DNA from: Sulfuriferula sp047300855
GTDB lineage: Bacteria > Pseudomonadota > Gammaproteobacteria > Burkholderiales > Sulfuriferulaceae
DNA: 64,000 bases
Assembly (NCBI RefSeq): GCF_047300855.1
Contig: NZ_CP170197.1
Location: 682,001-746,000 of the forward strand
Reading direction: 5' to 3'
Shown here: positions 8,690 through 17,549 of the stretch, piece by piece
How the letters are laid out: the number at the start of each line of letters is the position of its first letter
Position numbering within the stretch: position 1 is the stretch's first letter
Made by a program: the position numbers and the translations under genes
The notes under the pieces: generated by a model
Seen by the model: only the letters and a program-made list of their open reading frames with translations
The model's database searches: none
What the model was told of the DNA's origin: nothing

Positions 8690-9712
8690 TTACTCAGCGG
8701 CTTCTGCCGTAGCAGCCATCGGCACGATCCCGATGGCTGCGCGCACTTTATTTTCAATCTCGTGGGCGATTTCAGGATGCTCGCGCAGGTATTCGCGTGC
8801 ATTGTCTTTGCCCTGGCCGATTTTTTCGCCGTTATAGGCATACCAGGCACCGGATTTTTCCACCAGCTTGTGTTCCACGCCGAGTTCGATGATTTCCCCC
8901 TCGCGCGAGATGCCTTCGCCGTAAAGGATATCGAATTCAGCCTGCTTGAACGGCGGTGCGACCTTGTTCTTGACCACCTTGACGCGGGTTTCGCTGCCGA
9001 TCACTTCATCGCCCTTCTTGATCGCGCCGGTGCGGCGGATGTCGAGGCGCACCGAGGCGTAGAACTTGAGTGCGTTGCCGCCAGTGGTGGTCTCCGGGTT
9101 GCCGAACATGACGCCGATTTTCATGCGGATCTGGTTGATGAAGATCACCAGGGTATTGGTGCGCTTGATGTTGCCGGTGAGTTTGCGCAGCGCCTGGCTC
9201 ATCAGGCGGGCTTGCAGACCCATATGCGAGTCGCCCATTTCGCCCTCGATTTCGGCCTTGGGAGTCAACGCCGCGACCGAGTCGATCACCACCACGTCCA
9301 CCGAACCGGAGCGCACCAGCATGTCGGCGATTTCCAGCGCCTGCTCGCCGGTATCGGGCTGCGAGATGAGCAGGTCGGAGACATTCACGCCGAGCTTTTG
9401 CGCGTATTGCGGGTCGAGGGCGTGCTCGGCATCGATGAACGCTGCGGTGCCGCCCAGTTTCTGCATTTCGGCGATCACCTGCAGGGTGAGGGTGGTTTTG
9501 CCTGAGGATTCCGGCCCGAAGATTTCAACGACACGACCGCGCGGCAAACCGCCGACGCCCAGCGCAATATCCAGACCAAGCGAACCGGTGGATACCACCT
9601 GAATATCGCGTACGACTTCGCCATCGCCTAGGCGCATGATGGAGCCTTTGCCGAAGCTTTTTTCGATTTGCGCCAGGGCCGCGGCGAGGGCTTTGCTTCT
9701 GTTTTCGTCCAT
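8690..9712 (-). CDS. recA: RecA recombinase
   Basis: The product is 340 residues, the normal length. Walker A GPESSGKTTLTLQVIAEMQ, the DNA-binding loop region (LRKLTGNIKRTNTLVIFINQ) and GGNALKFYASVRLDIRR are all canonical. RecA catalyses homologous strand exchange and triggers LexA self-cleavage. The ATG at 9712 (MDENRSKALAAAL) has GAGG about 9 nt upstream. No convincing LexA box of the E. coli type is visible in the 175 bp before it. That spacer instead contains a GCCACAGAG inverted repeat. The order cinA-recA-recX is typical for betaproteobacteria. Confidence 0.98.
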   Translation of the reverse strand: MDENRSKALAAALAQIEKSFGKGSIMRLGDGEVVRDIQVVSTGSLGLDIALGVGGLPRGRVVEIFGPESSGKTTLTLQVIAEMQKLGGTAAFIDAEHALDPQYAQKLGVNVSDLLISQPDTGEQALEIADMLVRSGSVDVVVIDSVAALTPKAEIEGEMGDSHMGLQARLMSQALRKLTGNIKRTNTLVIFINQIRMKIGVMFGNPETTTGGNALKFYASVRLDIRRTGAIKKGDEVIGSETRVKVVKNKVAPPFKQAEFDILYGEGISREGEIIELGVEHKLVEKSGAWYAYNGEKIGQGKDNAREYLREHPEIAHEIENKVRAAIGIVPMAATAEAAE

Positions 9713-9764
9713 GTGTTTTTTCCTCAAATTTAGTCCGGGATTATGGCATAAACCGTCAGTACCC

Positions 9765-9877
9765 GTTAGCCACAGAGATCACAGAGTACACAGAGAAAAT
9801 CAAATCGAACCACCAACCCTTAGTACGCACTGGTTTGGTCCGGCTTTCTCTGTGTACTCTGCGTCCTCCGTGGCAAA
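9765..9877. repeat. GCCACAGAG-bounded inverted repeat upstream of recA
   Basis: GTTAGCCACAGAG at 9765-9777 continues with ATCACAGAGTACACAGAGAAA. The right end, TTTCTCTGTGTACTCTG through CCGTGGC at 9874, is its near-complement, giving arms of about 30 bp around a loop of roughly 50 bp. The same GTTAGCCACAGAG boundary recurs at 56525-56640 and a close variant bounds 23360-23517. Confidence 0.75.
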
Positions 9878-9887
9878 TGGTTTTTGT

Positions 9888-10382
9888 CTAGTCCAGCAAC
9901 TCGATCACGCCGCGCAACGCGGCAGCCACGGCACGCGCGCGAATTTCTTCGCGGTCGCCGGAAAGCTTGCAGGTCGTGGTGAGGCGGGTACCGTCCTGCA
10001 TTGCCCAGGCGATGCACACGGTGCCGACCGGTTTTTTCGGGGTGCCGCCGCCCGGCCCGGCGATGCCGGAGATGGCCACAGCAATGTGCGCGCGGCTGTG
10101 GGTGAGCGCACCCTGCGCCATTTCCAGCACGGTGGGTTCGGATACTGCGCCAAATGTCTCCAGCGTGGCGTTTTGCACCCCCAGCATGTCGTGCTTGGCG
10201 GCGTTGGTGTAGGTGATGAAGCCGCGCTCATACCATGCCGAGCTGCCCGGCACAGCAGTGACCAGCATGCCGACCCAGCCGCCCGTGCAGGACTCGGCGC
10301 TGGCGAGCATGATGCCGCGCCGGCTGAGGGCCTGGCCGGTTTGTTCGGCCAGTTGATAGAGTTCTGCGTCGGTCGGTCTCAT
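9888..10382 (-). CDS. pncC: CinA C-terminal domain protein, nicotinamide-nucleotide amidase
   Basis: The product is 164 residues. ASAESCTGGWVGMLVTAVPG (nucleophile Ser region) and AISGIAGPGGGTPKKPVGTV are the hallmark motifs of the stand-alone CinA C-terminal domain (PncC), which deamidates NMN in pyridine nucleotide recycling. The ATG at 10382 overlaps the pgpA stop by 4 bp (ATGA), which fixes this start over the longer open frame. It sits between pgpA and recA, a common betaproteobacterial arrangement. Confidence 0.93.
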   Translation of the reverse strand: MRPTDAELYQLAEQTGQALSRRGIMLASAESCTGGWVGMLVTAVPGSSAWYERGFITYTNAAKHDMLGVQNATLETFGAVSEPTVLEMAQGALTHSRAHIAVAISGIAGPGGGTPKKPVGTVCIAWAMQDGTRLTTTCKLSGDREEIRARAVAAALRGVIELLD

Positions 10383-10867
10383 GGCAGAAATTTTTGCGCG
10401 AGGAACAGTACCAGTAAAGTGTAGCCTGCCGCCAGCAAGTCGTCGAACATGACGCCGAAGCCGTTTTTCAGGTGTGCATCGAACCAGTTGATCGGAAACG
10501 GCTTCCAGATATCGAACAGGCGGAACAGGCCAAAGGCGGCGGCGACCCATAGCGGCGTTTGCGGGGTGGCTGCGAGCACGATCCAGAATGCGACGATCTC
10601 ATCCCAGACGATGCCGCCATAATCCGCCACGCCCAGATCGCGCCCGGTTTTGCCGCAAATCCAGATGCCGCCGACTGCTGCGCTGGCGATGATGAGGTAC
10701 AACTCGGCCGGCGTGGCAAACCAGGCGATTGCATAGTACAGCGGCAGTGCTGCCAGCGTGCCAAACGTGCCCGGCGCCTTGTGAGCGAGTCCGCTGCCCA
10801 GACCGAAAGCCAGAAAATGGGCCGGGTGGCGGGTAACGAAACGCCAGTCAGGCGGCAAAGTGGTCAT
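10379..10867 (-). CDS. pgpA: Phosphatidylglycerophosphatase A
   Basis: The product is 162 residues, an integral membrane enzyme that dephosphorylates phosphatidylglycerophosphate to phosphatidylglycerol. Motifs include LAFGLGSGLAHKAPGTFGTL at the N-terminus, DYGGIVWDEIVAFWIVL in the middle (conserved acidic residues) and FRLFDIWKPFPINWFDAHLK. The ATG at 10867 overlaps the 3' end of thiL by 20 bp. The gene is coupled to the downstream pncC by an ATGA overlap. Confidence 0.93.
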   Translation of the reverse strand: MTTLPPDWRFVTRHPAHFLAFGLGSGLAHKAPGTFGTLAALPLYYAIAWFATPAELYLIIASAAVGGIWICGKTGRDLGVADYGGIVWDEIVAFWIVLAATPQTPLWVAAAFGLFRLFDIWKPFPINWFDAHLKNGFGVMFDDLLAAGYTLLVLFLAQKFLP

Positions 10868-11807
10868 AACCGGTACGGCGAATGTCCAGCGGCTGTCCTT
10901 GCGCATCGCGCACGGTCAGGCCGGGCTCGGCGAGAATGCTGCCGATGGCTGTCAGGCGCAGGCTGAGGCGAGCGGCGATTTGGTCGAGCGCCTGATGGTG
11001 TGCGGCGGGGGCGGTAAAACACAGTTCGTAGTCGTCGCCACCGCTCAGTACGCAGTCATCAAATGCCGGGTGCGCGGTGTAGTCATGCAAGATTTCACCC
11101 AAGGGCAGGTGCGCGTATTCAACCACGGCACCCACACCGGAGCGCGACAAAATATGCCCCAGATCAGCCAGCAGGCCGTCCGACACATCAATCGCGCTGC
11201 TCGCCAGTCCGCGTAATGCCAGTCCCAGATCGATACGCGGCGCAGGCGCATGCAGGCGTGCAGCCAGAGTGGCCAGATCGGCGTCGGTCAGAGTGACCCG
11301 GCCTTGTAACGCCGCCAGTGCCAGCGCGGCGTCTCCCAGCGTACCGGATACCCAGATTTCATCGCCCGGGCGGGCGCCGTCGCGGCGCAGTGCCTGGTTG
11401 GGCGGCACTTCGCCGATGATGGTGAGGGTGAGGCTCAATGCACCCTGCGTGGTGTCTCCGCCCACCAGGCTCACGCCAAATTGATCGGCACAGCCATATA
11501 GCCCGGAGGCAAATGCAGCCAGCCAGTCATCGTCAACTTCCGGCAACGTCAGGGCGAGTGTTGCCCAACGCGGCGTCGCGCCCATTGCAGCCAGATCGGA
11601 AAGATTGACGGCGAGACATTTCCAGCCAAGTTTTTGCGGATCGGCATCGGCAAAAAAATGCACATCAGCAACCAGCGTATCGGTGGATACGGCCAGTTGC
11701 ATCCCCGCGCCGGGCTGCAGCAATGCGCAATCGTCGCCCACGCCCAGCACCGCATTCGGGGCGGTACGACTGAAATGGCGCTGGATCAGATCGAATTCGG
11801 AAGGCAT
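10848..11807 (-). CDS. thiL: Thiamine-monophosphate kinase
   Basis: The product is 319 residues. It has the N-terminal Gly-Asp-Asp motif GVGDDCALL, the SVDTLVADVHF-like strand, VGGDTTQG and the C-terminal LSGGDDYELCFT motif, all characteristic of ThiL, which phosphorylates thiamine phosphate to thiamine diphosphate. The ATG at 11807 (MPSEFDLIQRHF) matches the usual start of the family; a GTG at 11816 is also in frame. It follows nusB after 15 bp and overlaps pgpA. Confidence 0.95.
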   Translation of the reverse strand: MPSEFDLIQRHFSRTAPNAVLGVGDDCALLQPGAGMQLAVSTDTLVADVHFFADADPQKLGWKCLAVNLSDLAAMGATPRWATLALTLPEVDDDWLAAFASGLYGCADQFGVSLVGGDTTQGALSLTLTIIGEVPPNQALRRDGARPGDEIWVSGTLGDAALALAALQGRVTLTDADLATLAARLHAPAPRIDLGLALRGLASSAIDVSDGLLADLGHILSRSGVGAVVEYAHLPLGEILHDYTAHPAFDDCVLSGGDDYELCFTAPAAHHQALDQIAARLSLRLTAIGSILAEPGLTVRDAQGQPLDIRRTGYDHFAA

Positions 11808-11822
11808 GAAACGCACCCGGTA

Positions 11823-12260
11823 TCAGGGCTTGCGGCGTGGCGCACTCACTTCCACGCTACGCGCCTCGGCAGCCAGTTTATCCATCACGCCGTTGACGTA
11901 TTTGTGACCATCGGTGCCGCCAAATATCTTGGCGAGTTCGACTGCTTCGTTGATGACAACGCGATACGGTACTTCCAGATGATGCAACAGCTCCTGTGCG
12001 CCCAGCAGCAGAACGGCATGTTCCACCGGGCTCAGTTCCGCGGGCTTGCGGTCCAGGTAGGCAGCGAGTCGCAAGTCCAGCGCCGGGGCCTCGTCAATCA
12101 CACCATTCAATAGCGCCAGGAACATCTGTTCGTCGATGTTACGGTACGCCGGATCGTCGCGCAGCTGTTTGACGATGTCTGCGGTCGGCTGATGGTTGAG
12201 CAGCCACTGATACACGCCCTGCACGGCGAATTCGCGGGCCTTGCGGCGGTTGCCGCTCAT
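11823..12260 (-). CDS. nusB: Transcription antitermination factor NusB
   Basis: The product is 145 residues. RRKAREFAVQGVYQWLL at the N-terminus and VINEAVELAKIFGGTDGHKYVNGVMDKL near the C-terminus are diagnostic of NusB, which binds boxA with S10 during rRNA antitermination. The ATG at 12260 overlaps the ribH stop (ATGA), so the two are translationally coupled; this ribH-nusB linkage is common in proteobacteria. Confidence 0.97.
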   Translation of the reverse strand: MSGNRRKAREFAVQGVYQWLLNHQPTADIVKQLRDDPAYRNIDEQMFLALLNGVIDEAPALDLRLAAYLDRKPAELSPVEHAVLLLGAQELLHHLEVPYRVVINEAVELAKIFGGTDGHKYVNGVMDKLAAEARSVEVSAPRRKP

Positions 12261-12724
12261 AGCTGTTTGAGCAGGTTGGCCATTTCGATCGCGCATTCGC
12301 CTGCTTCGGCGCCTTTTACCGACATGCGCGAGGTGGCCTGGTGATCGGTATCGGTGGTCAGCACGCCGTTGGCGATCGGTACGCCGGTATCGAGCTGGAT
12401 GCGTGCGATACCGTTGGCCATTTCATTGGAAACCACTTCGAAATGATAAGTGTCGCCGCGCACCACGGCGCCTAACGCCACCAGCGCGTCGAATTTTCCG
12501 CTCATGGCCATTTTGCGCAGCGCCAGCGGGATTTCCAGCGCGCCAGGTACGGTGGCAAGCAGCATGTTGCCGGTTTTCACGCCATGCTTGATCAGTGCCG
12601 CGCTGCAGGCCGCCAGCAGCCCCTCGCAAATGTCCATGTTGAAGCGGCTCATGACGATGCCGATGTGCAAAGCACCGCCGTCGAGATTGGGTTCCAGTTC
12701 GGGAATATTGTCGTAGCTTGCCAT
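12257..12724 (-). CDS. ribH: 6,7-dimethyl-8-ribityllumazine synthase
   Basis: The product is 155 residues. VPGALEIPLALRKMA, LGAVVRGDTYHFEVVSNE (catalytic His) and the C-terminal KGAEAGECAIEMANL are typical of lumazine synthase. It condenses 5-amino-6-ribitylaminouracil with 3,4-dihydroxy-2-butanone 4-phosphate in riboflavin synthesis. It starts at ATG 12724 with AGGAG upstream. The 62 bp to ribB shows no FMN-riboswitch-like conserved boxes. Confidence 0.97.
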   Translation of the reverse strand: MASYDNIPELEPNLDGGALHIGIVMSRFNMDICEGLLAACSAALIKHGVKTGNMLLATVPGALEIPLALRKMAMSGKFDALVALGAVVRGDTYHFEVVSNEMANGIARIQLDTGVPIANGVLTTDTDHQATSRMSVKGAEAGECAIEMANLLKQL

Positions 12725-12786
12725 GATTTATTTCTCCTGAAAATCCTGTTTGGGTTGCGTGTATTGCCTATGCAATGGGGTTGGGT

Positions 12787-13878
12787 TTAAGCGTTCTCGT
12801 CGTAGCCGGTCACTTCCAGGTCGAAACCCGCCAGCGACGGCATTTTGCGCTGGGTAGCCAGCAGACGCATTTTGCCCACGCCGATGTCTTTCAATATCTG
12901 CGCACCAATGCCGTAATTGCGTGCGTCCCATTTTTGCGGAAGCTTGACATCGGCTTCAGGCAGGGCGCGGGTGAGCAATTCTGCTGCGCTCTCCGGGCGG
13001 TGCAGCAGGACGACAACGCCTTTACCCACCGCAGCAATTTTTGCCAGTGCCTGATTGACGCTGTAGGCGTGGGTGCGGCTGCCGACTTCGAGTACATCTA
13101 TCACCGATACCGGCTCGTGGACACGTACCAGCGTCTCGCTGGCGGCATCGATTTTGCCTTTGACCAGGGCCAGGTGTGCGGCACCGGAAATTTTTTCGCG
13201 GTAGGCGATGAGTTGGAATTCGCCGTAAACCGTCTCGATGGTGCGGCTGCCTGCACGTTCCACCAGGCTTTCATTCTGGCTGCGATAGTGGATCAGATCG
13301 ACGATGGCGCCGATTTTCAGCCCGTGGACTTTGGCATATTCCAGCAAGTCCGGCAGGCGCGCCATGGTGCCGTCATCCTTGAGGATTTCGCAAATTACAG
13401 CGGCGGGTTCCAGTCCGGCCAGTCCAGCCAGATCGCAGCCCGCCTCGGTGTGGCCGGCGCGAATCAGCACGCCGCCGGGTTGCGCGCGCAACGGAAAAAT
13501 ATGGCCTGGCTGGATGATGTCGGTAGCCTTGGCGTGTTTGGCGACGGCGGCCAGGATGGTGAGCGCCCGGTCGGCGGCGGAAATGCCCGTCGTCACGCCG
13601 GTGGCGGCTTCGATGGAGACCGTGAACGCGGTGCTGTAAGGCGTCTGGTTGTCAGCCACCATCTGGCGCAATCCCAGTTGCTTGCAGCGTTCGTCGGTCA
13701 GCGTCAGGCAGACCAGGCCGCGTCCGTGCGTGGCCATGAAGTTGACTGCTTCAGGGGTGGCAAATTCGGCTGCCATCACCAGATCGCCCTCGTTCTCGCG
13801 GTCTTCCTCGTCCACCAGTACGACCATTTTTCCGGCTTTCAGGTCGGCGATGATGTCTTCGATAGGGCTCAGGCTCAT
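12787..13878 (-). CDS. ribB: 3,4-dihydroxy-2-butanone 4-phosphate synthase with degenerate GTP cyclohydrolase II-like domain (RibBX type)
   Basis: The product is 363 residues. Residues 1-200 are a complete DHBP synthase: DEEDRENEGDLVMAAEF, the HGRGL motif, and GHTEAGCDLAGLAGL, which bind ribulose 5-phosphate and Mg. The C-terminal half resembles GTP cyclohydrolase II (KIAAVGKGVVVLL; RNYGIGAQILKDIGVGKMRL), but the zinc-ligand segment that should contain three cysteines reads VRVHEPVSVIDVLEVGSRTH, with none of them. It is therefore unlikely to hydrolyse GTP and fits the RibBX hybrids known from proteobacteria. A separate ribA would be needed elsewhere. Its start overlaps the ribE stop (ATGA). 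Confidence 0.93.
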   Translation of the reverse strand: MSLSPIEDIIADLKAGKMVVLVDEEDRENEGDLVMAAEFATPEAVNFMATHGRGLVCLTLTDERCKQLGLRQMVADNQTPYSTAFTVSIEAATGVTTGISAADRALTILAAVAKHAKATDIIQPGHIFPLRAQPGGVLIRAGHTEAGCDLAGLAGLEPAAVICEILKDDGTMARLPDLLEYAKVHGLKIGAIVDLIHYRSQNESLVERAGSRTIETVYGEFQLIAYREKISGAAHLALVKGKIDAASETLVRVHEPVSVIDVLEVGSRTHAYSVNQALAKIAAVGKGVVVLLHRPESAAELLTRALPEADVKLPQKWDARNYGIGAQILKDIGVGKMRLLATQRKMPSLAGFDLEVTGYDENA

Positions 13879-14471
13879 GTTTGATCTCGATAATTAATGA
13901 TGCGTTCGGCGTAGCGCGCCATCATGTCCACTTCCAGATTGACCCGGCTGGCAGGTTGGAGCGCGTGCAGATTGGTATGTTCCAGCGTATGCGGAATAAG
14001 GTTGATGCTGAAGCGGTCACCGTCTACGCGATTGACGGTGAGGCTGACGCCGTTGATGGTGACCGAGCCTTTGGTGACGATGAATTTTGCCAGTTCGGCG
14101 GGCGCGCGAATAAGCAGCTCGAAGCAGTCGCCCACCGGGTCGAAGCGCAGCACTTCGGCGACGCCGTCGACGTGGCCGGATACCAGGTGACCGCCCAGAC
14201 GATCGGCCAGGCGCAGCGCCTTTTCCAGATTGACCAGGCTGTGTTCGGGAAAACCCACCGTGCAGCGGAAAGTCTCTGCCGATACGTCTACCGAGAAGCT
14301 CGCTGCATCCAGCGCTACGACGGTCAGGCACACGCCATTGCAGGCAATGGAATCACCCGGCGCCACATCGCTCAAGTCCAGATCGGCGGCGTCGATCAGC
14401 AGACGCGCATCGGCGTTTCCGGCTTGCACTGCCGCGACCTTGCCGACTGCCTGAATAATGCCTGTAAACAT
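13875..14471 (-). CDS. ribE: Riboflavin synthase (alpha subunit)
   Basis: The product is 198 residues with two homologous lumazine-binding barrels. The N-terminus MFTGIIQAVG is invariant in the family, and SIACNGVCLTV and KGSVTINGVSLTV are the equivalent motifs of the two repeats. The enzyme dismutates two lumazine molecules to riboflavin. The ATG at 14471 follows the ribD stop directly, and the 3' end overlaps ribB by 4 bp. Confidence 0.97.
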   Translation of the reverse strand: MFTGIIQAVGKVAAVQAGNADARLLIDAADLDLSDVAPGDSIACNGVCLTVVALDAASFSVDVSAETFRCTVGFPEHSLVNLEKALRLADRLGGHLVSGHVDGVAEVLRFDPVGDCFELLIRAPAELAKFIVTKGSVTINGVSLTVNRVDGDRFSINLIPHTLEHTNLHALQPASRVNLEVDMMARYAERIINYRDQT

Positions 14472-14472
14472 C

Positions 14473-15570
14473 CTAAGCCTCGTTAATCTCAAATTGTGCA
14501 GTGATGCGCATGTCTGTACCGACCAGCCGCATGTCGCGCAGTACCAGTTTGCGGCGTTCCTCCATCTGCGCCGGCTCGGGCAGCGCAAACAGGCCGCGCG
14601 CCGTGTCGCCCAGCAATAGCGGGGCGATATACATCACCCATTCGTCCACAAATCCCGCCGCAATCAGCGCGCCATTGAGTGTGGCGCCGGCTTCGGTCAT
14701 CACTTCATTGATCCCGCGCTGCGCCAGTATGGACAACAGTGCACCCAGGTCAACCTGTCCTGCAGCACCCGGCAGGCAGCGGATTTCTGCGCCGGCGGCT
14801 TCCAGCGCGGCAATACGCCGGCCGTCCGGTTCGGCACAGGCAATCAGGGTCGGGGCGCCATTCAGTATATTCGCCGTCACCGGGGTTTGCAGACGCGAAT
14901 CGACGATGACCTTGAGCGGCTGACGCGTGGTTTCAACATCGCGCACATTCAGCGCCGGGTCATCCGCCAGCACTGTGCCGATACCGGTCAGAATGGCGCA
15001 TGAACGCGCGCGCAGCCGGTGCACGTCGTGGCGTGCCGGCGCGCCGGTAATCCATTTGCTGACGCCGCCGGATAACGCCGTTTTGCCATCCAGCGAGCTG
15101 GCGGTCTTGATGCGCAACCAGGGATGCCCCATGACCATGCGTTTGATAAAGCCCGCATTGAGTTCACGTGCCTGCACTTCGAGCAGACCGCAGGCGGTCG
15201 CTATCCCGGCCTTCTGCAGCAGCGCCATGCCGCTGCCCGACACCTGCGGATTGGGGTCCTGCATGGCGACTACGACGCGTGCGACGCCTGCGGCGATCAA
15301 CGCCTCGGCACACGGCGGGGTGCGGCCATGATGGCTGCACGGTTCTAACGTGACATAGACCGTGGCACCGCGCGCCGCGTCGCCGGCCTCGCGCAACGCG
15401 TGGATTTCGGCATGCGGCTGCCCGGCCTGCTGGTGCCAGCCGCTGCCGACCATGGCGCCATCCCTGACAATGACGCAGCCCACGCGCGGATTCGGACTGG
15501 TGGTGTACAGGCCGCGCTCAGCAAGCTGCAGCGCGTGTGCCATGTGGATGTAATCGGTCTGCGAAAACAC
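14473..15570 (-). CDS. ribD: Bifunctional riboflavin biosynthesis deaminase/reductase RibD
   Basis: The product is 365 residues. The N-terminal deaminase has the zinc motif HAEIHAL with PCSHHGRTPPC. The C-terminal reductase begins near KTASSLDGKTAL and has VIVDSRLQTP and VMTEAGATLNGALI. Together they convert the GTP-derived pyrimidine to 5-amino-6-ribitylamino-uracil phosphate. The best start is GTG 15570 (MFSQTDYIHMAHAL), 4 bp after the nrdR stop; an ATG ten codons later would trim the conserved N-terminus. It is part of the nrdR-ribD-ribE-ribB-ribH-nusB-thiL-pgpA-pncC run. Confidence 0.95.
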   Translation of the reverse strand: MFSQTDYIHMAHALQLAERGLYTTSPNPRVGCVIVRDGAMVGSGWHQQAGQPHAEIHALREAGDAARGATVYVTLEPCSHHGRTPPCAEALIAAGVARVVVAMQDPNPQVSGSGMALLQKAGIATACGLLEVQARELNAGFIKRMVMGHPWLRIKTASSLDGKTALSGGVSKWITGAPARHDVHRLRARSCAILTGIGTVLADDPALNVRDVETTRQPLKVIVDSRLQTPVTANILNGAPTLIACAEPDGRRIAALEAAGAEIRCLPGAAGQVDLGALLSILAQRGINEVMTEAGATLNGALIAAGFVDEWVMYIAPLLLGDTARGLFALPEPAQMEERRKLVLRDMRLVGTDMRITAQFEINEA

Positions 15571-15573
15571 GGT

Positions 15574-16023
15574 TTATTTGTCGAAGTCTTTGAGCACGTC
15601 GCGGAAATCGTCCACATCCTGGAAGCTTTTGTATACCGAAGCAAAGCGGATGTAGGCGATCTTGTCCAGGCGTTTCAATTCGTTCATCACCATCCCGCCA
15701 ATCTGGCGCGCAGGCAGTTCACGCTCGCCCAGCGACAGCACTTGTTTGACAATGCGATCAATCGCCGCATCCACATATTCGGTTGGCACCGGGCGCTTGT
15801 GCAGCGCGCGGCGAAAGCCCTCGCGCAGTTTTTCCTGGCTGAATTCCTGACGCACGCCGTTGCTTTTGACCACCTGCGGCAGGCGCAGCTCTATGGTTTC
15901 GTAGGTGGTAAAGCGCTTGTCGCAAGACGTGCAGCGGCGCCGCCGGCGAATCGAATCGCCGGCTTCGGAGAGGCGCGAATCCACGACCTGGGAGTCGAAC
16001 GCGCTGCAGAACGGACATTTCAT
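15574..16023 (-). CDS. nrdR: Transcriptional repressor NrdR
   Basis: The product is 149 residues. The N-terminal zinc ribbon is MKCPFCSAFDSQVVDSR followed by RRRRCTSCDKRFTTYE (CxxC and CxxC). The rest is an ATP-cone domain. NrdR represses ribonucleotide reductase genes according to the ATP/dATP state. It sits between glyA and ribD, as in many proteobacteria. Confidence 0.97.
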   Translation of the reverse strand: MKCPFCSAFDSQVVDSRLSEAGDSIRRRRRCTSCDKRFTTYETIELRLPQVVKSNGVRQEFSQEKLREGFRRALHKRPVPTEYVDAAIDRIVKQVLSLGERELPARQIGGMVMNELKRLDKIAYIRFASVYKSFQDVDDFRDVLKDFDK

Positions 16024-16092
16024 GAGGGCTGTCTAGTAACGGTCAGGCAATGGTCAGCGGCGTGCAGCCAGGTTTGGCTACCCGCCAGCAGT

Positions 16093-17337
16093 TCATCCAT
16101 ATACCGGATATTTCTTGCACAAGGCTTGCGCGGCAGAGGCCACACGCGTAATGACGGCTTCGTCAGCCGGCGCATCGAGCACGTCGGCGATCAGATGCGC
16201 AAGCTGCTCGGCTTCCAGCTCCTTGAAACCGCGTGTGGTCATCGCCGGCGTGCCGATGCGGATGCCGGAAGTGACGAAGGGTTTTTGCGGATCGTTGGGA
16301 ATGGCGTTTTTGTTGACCGTGATGTGCGCCCGCCCGAGAATGGCTTCTGCCTCCTTGCCGGTGAGGTTCTTGGGTTGCAGGTCGACCAGAAACAGGTGCG
16401 AATCGGTACGGCCGGAAACAATGCGCAGGCCGCGTTCCTGCAGCACCTTCGCCATTACGCGCGCATTGTCGACCACCTGCTCCTGATACAACTTGAAGTC
16501 CTTGCCCATGGCTTCCTTGAATGCCACCGCTTTGCCGGCGATCACATGCATCAGCGGGCCGCCCTGCAAGCCCGGGAAAATGGCGGAATTGATCGCCTTT
16601 TCGTGTTCGGCTTTCATCAGGATAATGCCGCCGCGCGGACCGCGCAGCGTCTTGTGCGTGGTGGAGGTCACCACATCCGCGTGCGGCACCGGGTTGGGAT
16701 ACACGCCCGCCGCAATCAATCCGGCATAGTGCGCCATATCCACCATGAAAATCGCACCGATTTCCCTGGCTATTTTGGCAAAGCGCTCGAAGTCGATATG
16801 CAGGGAATAGGCCGAGGCGCCGGCGATGATGAGCTTGGGCTTGTGCTCGCGCGCAAGCGCCTCCATGCGCGGATAATCGATTTCTTCTTTTTTGTTCAGG
16901 CCGTAGGCCACCACGTTGAACCACTTGCCCGACATGTTGAGCGCCATGCCGTGGGTGAGGTGGCCGCCTTCGGCCAGGCTCATGCCCATGATGGTGTCGC
17001 CCGGCTTGAGGAAGGCCAGGAATACCGCCTGATTGGCTTGCGAGCCTGAATTCGGCTGCACGTTGGCGGCCTCTGCACCGAATAATTTCTTGATCCGGTC
17101 AATTGCCAGCTGCTCGGCGATATCCACGTATTCGCAGCCGCCGTAGTAGCGCTTGCCGGGGTAGCCTTCCGCGTATTTGTTGGTCAGCACCGAGCCCTGG
17201 GCCTCCATCACCGCCGGACTGGTGTAGTTTTCCGAGGCAATCAGCTCGATGTGGTCTTCCTGGCGGCCGCGTTCCGCCTCCATGGCTTTCCAGAGATCGG
17301 GGTCGGTTTGGGCAAGTGTGTGCTGAGGGTTAAACAT
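16093..17337 (-). CDS. glyA: Serine hydroxymethyltransferase
   Basis: The product is 414 residues, normal for the family. The PLP-binding lysine lies in VTSTTHKTLRGPRGG; other signatures are ELIASENYTSPAVMEAQGS, NKYAEGYPGKRYYGGCE and LAEGGHLTHG. The enzyme interconverts serine and glycine and supplies methylene-THF. The ATG at 17337 (MFNPQHTLAQTD) is chosen over upstream in-frame codons because the family begins there. The 5' leader up to 17460 shows no glycine-riboswitch-like tandem structure that I can recognise. Confidence 0.97.
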   Translation of the reverse strand: MFNPQHTLAQTDPDLWKAMEAERGRQEDHIELIASENYTSPAVMEAQGSVLTNKYAEGYPGKRYYGGCEYVDIAEQLAIDRIKKLFGAEAANVQPNSGSQANQAVFLAFLKPGDTIMGMSLAEGGHLTHGMALNMSGKWFNVVAYGLNKKEEIDYPRMEALAREHKPKLIIAGASAYSLHIDFERFAKIAREIGAIFMVDMAHYAGLIAAGVYPNPVPHADVVTSTTHKTLRGPRGGIILMKAEHEKAINSAIFPGLQGGPLMHVIAGKAVAFKEAMGKDFKLYQEQVVDNARVMAKVLQERGLRIVSGRTDSHLFLVDLQPKNLTGKEAEAILGRAHITVNKNAIPNDPQKPFVTSGIRIGTPAMTTRGFKELEAEQLAHLIADVLDAPADEAVITRVASAAQALCKKYPVYG

Positions 17338-17549
17338 CGGTAGGCATCCTGTGGACAATCGAGTCGCACATTTTATCATGCCACGGCATGGAAAATGTGT
17401 AGAAAAAACCGGCACCTATACCGGATCTCATGGAAAGCATGAGTATAATTCATGAACCGGCGAGTTGTTTCGTTGGTCCGTTCGCCTTTCCATGGAGGGA
17501 AAATGCGAGCAGAATTTTTCATGGTTAAAATTACGTACTGGAGATGATG

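Noticed and set aside
9713..9764. LexA box in front of recA
   Set aside because: No CTGT-N8-ACAG motif is found; CACAGAG units there belong to the dispersed inverted repeat.
12725..12786. FMN riboswitch upstream of ribH or ribD
   Set aside because: The spacers within the rib run are short and none shows the conserved RFN boxes.
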